NCBI GenBank assembly: GCA_029204225.1
Contig: CM055094.1
Coordinates: 7,425,143 to 7,489,142 of the forward strand
Direction of reading: 5' to 3'
DNA from: Diphasiastrum complanatum
Lineage: Eukaryota; Streptophyta; Lycopodiopsida; Lycopodiales; Lycopodiaceae
Length of the DNA: 64,000 nt
The notes under the pieces are model-generated. The model was not told the origin of the DNA. It searched no databases and saw nothing but the letters and a program-made list of their open reading frames with translations. This document shows positions 59,721-64,000 of this stretch, in pieces. Each line of letters begins with the position of its first letter. Position 1 is the stretch's first letter. Both the position numbers and the translations under genes were made by a program.

Positions 59721-60367
59721 ATCCAATGGACATCATTTAAGTCATCATTATTAGAGTGTTAAATTGGTTATGAAATGGTATATGGCAGGGTGTAGGAAGA
59801 AACACGTTTAAGCAACCAAGGTCTTCTTTCTAACCATAGACAAAAGTATATATAAAAGCAACAACCTCTTCCCTTTGAGCATAAGTTGCTTATGCACAAC
59901 CTTTTTTTTGTTGCGAGAAATCATACCTAGATGATCGCAGATGTGTTACCTTGTGAGGATGCCATGCTAATCCTTCGAGTGTTCTTGCTTTCTTTACAAT
60001 CAAATCAAAAAATGTTATTGCCAAATAGAGTATTTTCATTCTTATCTAACCACAAAGATCAGAATTTTAGAAACAACTACTCCTCAATTACTATATTAAT
60101 TAGGAGTGAAGGGTTTTATGTATGTACTTGCGTAGACCCTTATAGATAGATGGTTTGAAACCAAACCTAACCGAAAAAAAAGGCCGTAATAATAATCGAT
60201 GCTACAAGATGTACATGTTATCTCCGTTAGTGATTGCATACTAGTATTCTCTTTGAAGTAGAAACCAGTAAACAGTATGCTAGTAGCCTGACAGATGCAT
60301 GAGAGATAAGAACTAGTCGTGCAAGATTCGGAGTTGTTCTTGTATGCTAGAATGAAAAGACATTTTG

Positions 60368-60835
60368 ATCCATCGTTGGACTTGTAGGTGGCCTTTCAGT
60401 GCCTAGAAAACAACCGAACATACATTCTATCCATCGCTGGATAGTAATGCTTATTATGTGTTATGAATAGCAAAAAAAATCTCATCCCCATATATGTGCA
60501 ATGGTGAGTTGATCACCCATCAGAAAGAGAGCAGAACTTATGAGTGCTTCATCACTGGTTTTTTAGAATGCAAACATACTTTTGAAGCTACAGAAAAAGT
60601 ATGCCCCATGACCATCGCTGGAATGTGGCTAGTATTATCAACAAAAATGTATGGAGATAAGCACTAGTCCATCGCTTAGACAACAGACTGTTTTCAGCCA
60701 AAAAAGAGAGCAAATTACTTTGCTTGATCCATCGCTGGTCCACCATCGCTGGCCGGACAACGGAGCATATTATCCTCTATGTAAGCCCTTTTTTTTAGCA
60801 TGTTTAATCACTGGTCCGGATCCAGCACTGGACAA
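60368..60835. repeat. Cluster of CCATCGCTGG-like motifs
   Basis: Matches or near matches at 60370, 60431, 60549, 60612, 60669, 60729, 60743, 60807 and 60822. Perfect CCATCGCTGG occurs four times. They are usually flanked by GAT on the left and AC on the right. The spacing is irregular and the intervening sequence unrelated. Confidence 0.8.
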
Positions 60836-61027
60836 CTAGTTAATCAAAGACATCCTAAGAAGACAGTTAGGAGACTAGGCACCTTGCGGCTTGGGCAAAT
60901 CCATGCGATACAAGCCTACCATAGTCAGACCCAGAAAACAACAATACATCCTACCTTCACTTGCACTTTTACGTTTACACATTCATGCCTTGCTTATATC
61001 TTATTCGAACCAACCTTCATAAGCCGA

Positions 61028-63764
61028 GAGTAAGAAGCGCAAGCTTGTAACGATCATATGCAATGATAAGTGCATAGCTAGTGGCATTAAGCAAGGTAGA
61101 CTTTTCAAGTTGGATGCTAATGTTGCAAATGAAAGTGTGAACTTGGCTAGGGAGGAGCTATCTCAAGTGGAGCTTTGGCATAAAAGATTAGGCCATCCTA
61201 ATCTCAATCTATGGAGTCAATGGCAAGCAAGGAACTAGCTCTCGGCCTACCAAGAGCTTTCAAGAAGTGTGGAAAGATGTGTGAGGCATGTGGCCTTGCA
61301 AAGTCACACAAATCTTCTCACAAGAGATCTTCATCAAGATCTCCCTCTCCCTTGGATCTCATACATTTTGATGTACATAGTTTTTCACATGCAAGTAATG
61401 GAGGTGCCTTGATGTATGTAACTTTTATAGATGATTGTACTAGATTCACATGGATTGAGTTACTATCAAAGAAAAGTCTTGTTTATGAAGCTTTCATTAA
61501 GTTAAAGTCTCTAGTTGAGAAGCAACTTAGTACTTCCATCAAAGCATAAGATGTGATAATGGAGGAGAGTACACCTCCAATGAAATGAAAGACTTTTGTG
61601 AGATCAATGGCATTAAATTGCAATACACTTGTTCCTACACCCCTCAACAAAATGGGGTGGCCGAGAGGAAAAATAGGAGTCTATGTGAGTGTGCAAAGTC
61701 TTTAAGACTTGATGCATCACTTCCCATCTCATTTTGGGGAGAAGCTATAACGTGTGCTAATTACTTGTAGTGCTATAGATGGGATCTCACCTTATCAAGC
61801 TTTGTTTGGCAAGAAACCCAATGTAAAAGATTTTTAAGTCTTTGGATGTATTTGTTATGTCCACATCCCTTTGGAGACAAGAAGGAAGGAAGATGCTACC
61901 TTCTTCAAAGGGATTTTTGTTGGCTATGGAGAAAATAGCAAGGGCTATAGGATATATGATCCTATATCCAAGAAAGTAAAGGTAAGCAAGGATGTACTTT
62001 TTGATGAGTCACAATTTGTTAAGGGCTTGTCTAATGGATCTAACCCATTGTGCATTGAAGATCTTGACAAACCCGAGGAGGATCTTGACAAACCCAAGGA
62101 TGGAGACAAGGATCCGAGTCAAAGGGGGCCGAGAAGATCATCAAGAAGCAAGGCCGAGCCCTCAAGGCTCACCTGTGTGGACAAGGGAAAGCAAAAGGAA
62201 GACTCTACATCTTCTACCTCTTACTCCTTAGCTACATTGCTTGAAGAACCATCATCTTTTGGAGAAGCATATAGATCTAAAGTTTGGAGAGATGCAATGC
62301 AAGTAGAGTACGATGCATTAGAAGATAATCATACTTCGAATCTTGTGAATCTTCCAAGAGAGAAGAAGCAACTTGCATGTAAGTGGATTTATAGAATAAA
62401 GTACAATCAAGATGGATCTATTAGTAAGTACAAGGCTAGGCTTGTTGCTAAGGGATTTCTTTAAATAAAAGGGTTGGATTATGAAAAAACATTTGCACTT
62501 GTAGCTAAGCTTGTAACTATTAGATTAATCATTTGCATTGCTACTTTGTTCAAGTGGGATCTCTACCAAATGGAGGTGACAAATGCTTTCTTGAATGGCT
62601 TCTTAGAAGAGGAAATTTACATGATGCAACCCGAGGGCTTCATCAAGGTTGGTGAGGAGCAAAAAGTGTGCTACTTAAGGAAGAGCCTATATGGCTTGAA
62701 GCAAACACCTAGAGCTTGGTACTCTAGGTTGCATGATTTTCCGCTTTGTACTAAGTGCTTATGAACCTTCTTTATATTTCAAATGTAATGAAGGAATGGT
62801 CATTATTTTGGTGCTTTATGTTGATGAAGGCATAAGCAAAGTAAAAGTTGATTTATCTAGTGAGTTCAAGATGGTAGATCTAGGCTTCCTAAAGTTTATA
62901 CTTGGGATAGAAGTGTCTAGAAGTAGCAATTGTACTTTCATAAGTCAATCTAAGTATGCTACTTCCATTCTTGAAAGATTTGGTATGAAAGATTGTAAGG
63001 GGATTGACACCCCTGTGGAGCATGTTGTGAAAGCAACTAATGAAGGTGATGAAACATCCTTTGAGGACATCACCCTCTTTAGGAAGATTATAGGCTCTCT
63101 AATCTATTTAACCATCACTAGACCTGACTTAAGTTTTTGTGTAAGCAAGTTGAGTCAAAGTATGCAAGCTCCTTTAGTTCATCATTGGAAAAGTGCCAAG
63201 AGAGTACTTAGATATGTTTGTAGTACTAGATTTTTTGGCATACTTTATGAAGGATCTAACTTGCACTTGAGAGCCTACTCGGATTCAGATTTTGTAGGTG
63301 ACAAGATGGATAGAAAGTCCATTAGTGCATTTGCAACATTTCTTTGTGGAGGAGTAATATCTTGGCTTTCCAAAAAGCAAGATACTATCTCACTATCTTC
63401 TTGTGAAGCCGAGTACAAGGCATTGACTTCAACAACCAAAGAGCTCCTATGGCTAAGAAGATTCTTGATGGAGCTACATGTGCTAGAGGCCGAGGAGATC
63501 CCTTACATATTTTGTGACAATCAAGCTTCTCAACAAATTGCTTCAAATCCTATCTTCCATGCTAGAACAAAGCATATTGAGATAGCTCACCATTTTGTGA
63601 GGGAGAAGGTACAATCCAAGGAGGTGCAACTACATCATGTACCATCATCCGAATGCATAGCTGATATCTTAACCAAGCCATTGTCCAAAGATCCATTTTT
63701 TAAGTTAAGATATGCTCTTGGAATTGTAGATAGATGTACATTAGATTTGCCAAGCCAAAAGTGA
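61028..63764 (+). mobile_element. Ty1/copia pol, best preserved transposon in the window
   Basis: Order: GAG-pre-integrase (ELWHKRLGHPN, 61170), integrase (HFDVHS, FIDDCTRFTW, CDNGGEYTS, NGVAERKNRS), reverse transcriptase (CKWIYRIKYNQDGS, NAFLNGFLEEEIYM, YGLKQTPRAWY) and RNase H (YSDSDFVGD, SSCEAEYKAL, CDNQASQQIASNP, CIADILTKPL). Defects: a 1-bp loss near 61547, a stop and indel near 61770, a nonsense codon at 62462, a frameshift near 62750, and a deletion that turns the catalytic YVDD into YVDE. Gag and protease are absent. The last 343 codons are open. The polypurine tract and 3' LTR follow directly. Confidence 0.92.
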
Positions 63765-63768
63765 GGAG

Positions 63769-64000
63769 TGTTGAAAATTGTCACTTCTCACTTGATATTG
63801 TTTATTGTAAATAAAGATCAAACATTAAAACAATGTTGATGATCTGATCTCACACGTGTGGAGTCTGTTCCCACATGTGAAAGAAAGTAATTTTCTACTT
63901 GTATATATCTAATTTGATTTTGTATCAATCTAGTTAGTGTGAACAAGATATGACTAGTTTTTAGTCAAGTTGACTAGTCACCTAGAAATTAGCTTTTCCT
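63769..64000 (+). repeat. 3' LTR (start) of the copia element
   Basis: After AAAAGTGAGGAG the sequence TGTTGAAAATTGTCACTTCT begins the LTR, which runs off the window. It contains AAATAAAG and paired CACACGTGTGG / CCCACATGTG words also seen near 1-24 and 31150. Confidence 0.75.

Overview
This is nuclear DNA of a land plant with a repeat-rich genome. It holds two protein genes with plant-type introns in a mass of decayed retrotransposons, a Helitron, foldback elements and GA/TC microsatellites. One gene is an arabinose-5-phosphate isomerase of the kind plants use to make KDO for the cell-wall pectin RG-II. Giant transposon-filled introns, up to 13.7 kb, fit a fern, gymnosperm or similar large plant genome. 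The species cannot be fixed from the sequence.

Layout. Positions 935-29494 (+) are one eight-exon gene for a 2-oxoglutarate/Fe(II) dioxygenase of the prolyl-hydroxylase/leprecan-like type. I assembled it from small exons whose GT-AG sites and codon phases all agree. Intron 1 holds a cluster of L1-like LINE pieces in both orientations. Intron 4 holds a decayed Ty1/copia. Intron 6 holds a Ty3 integrase fragment, an unrecognised Q-rich/coiled-coil ORF, two related Ty3 chromoviruses and a broken Helitron. Intron 7 holds GC-rich palindromes.

From 29.5 to 45.7 kb there is no host gene that I can support. This part contains a 1.07-kb element with long terminal inverted repeats, a 195-bp tandem array that ends in its own inverted copy, two minus-strand Ty1/copia remnants, a gag-only sequence with a poly(A) tract, and LINE tails. 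The three-exon isomerase gene lies at 45736-49467 (-) and appears intact.

From 49.5 to 64 kb there are tandem arrays, a SINE-like remnant, a copia gag piece carrying a 142-bp (TC)n tract, a cluster of a short CCATCGCTGG motif, and the best-preserved transposon of the window: a copia pol with the start of its 3' LTR at 61.0-64.0 kb.

The two host genes have no evident functional link. The strongest candidates for something undescribed are the ORF at 18759-20416, the capped palindromic array at 31.87-32.85 kb, and the conserved ORF-like segment beside copia 3' LTRs at 33.2 kb and 0.2 kb. None could be tested here, and no complete novel system was identified.
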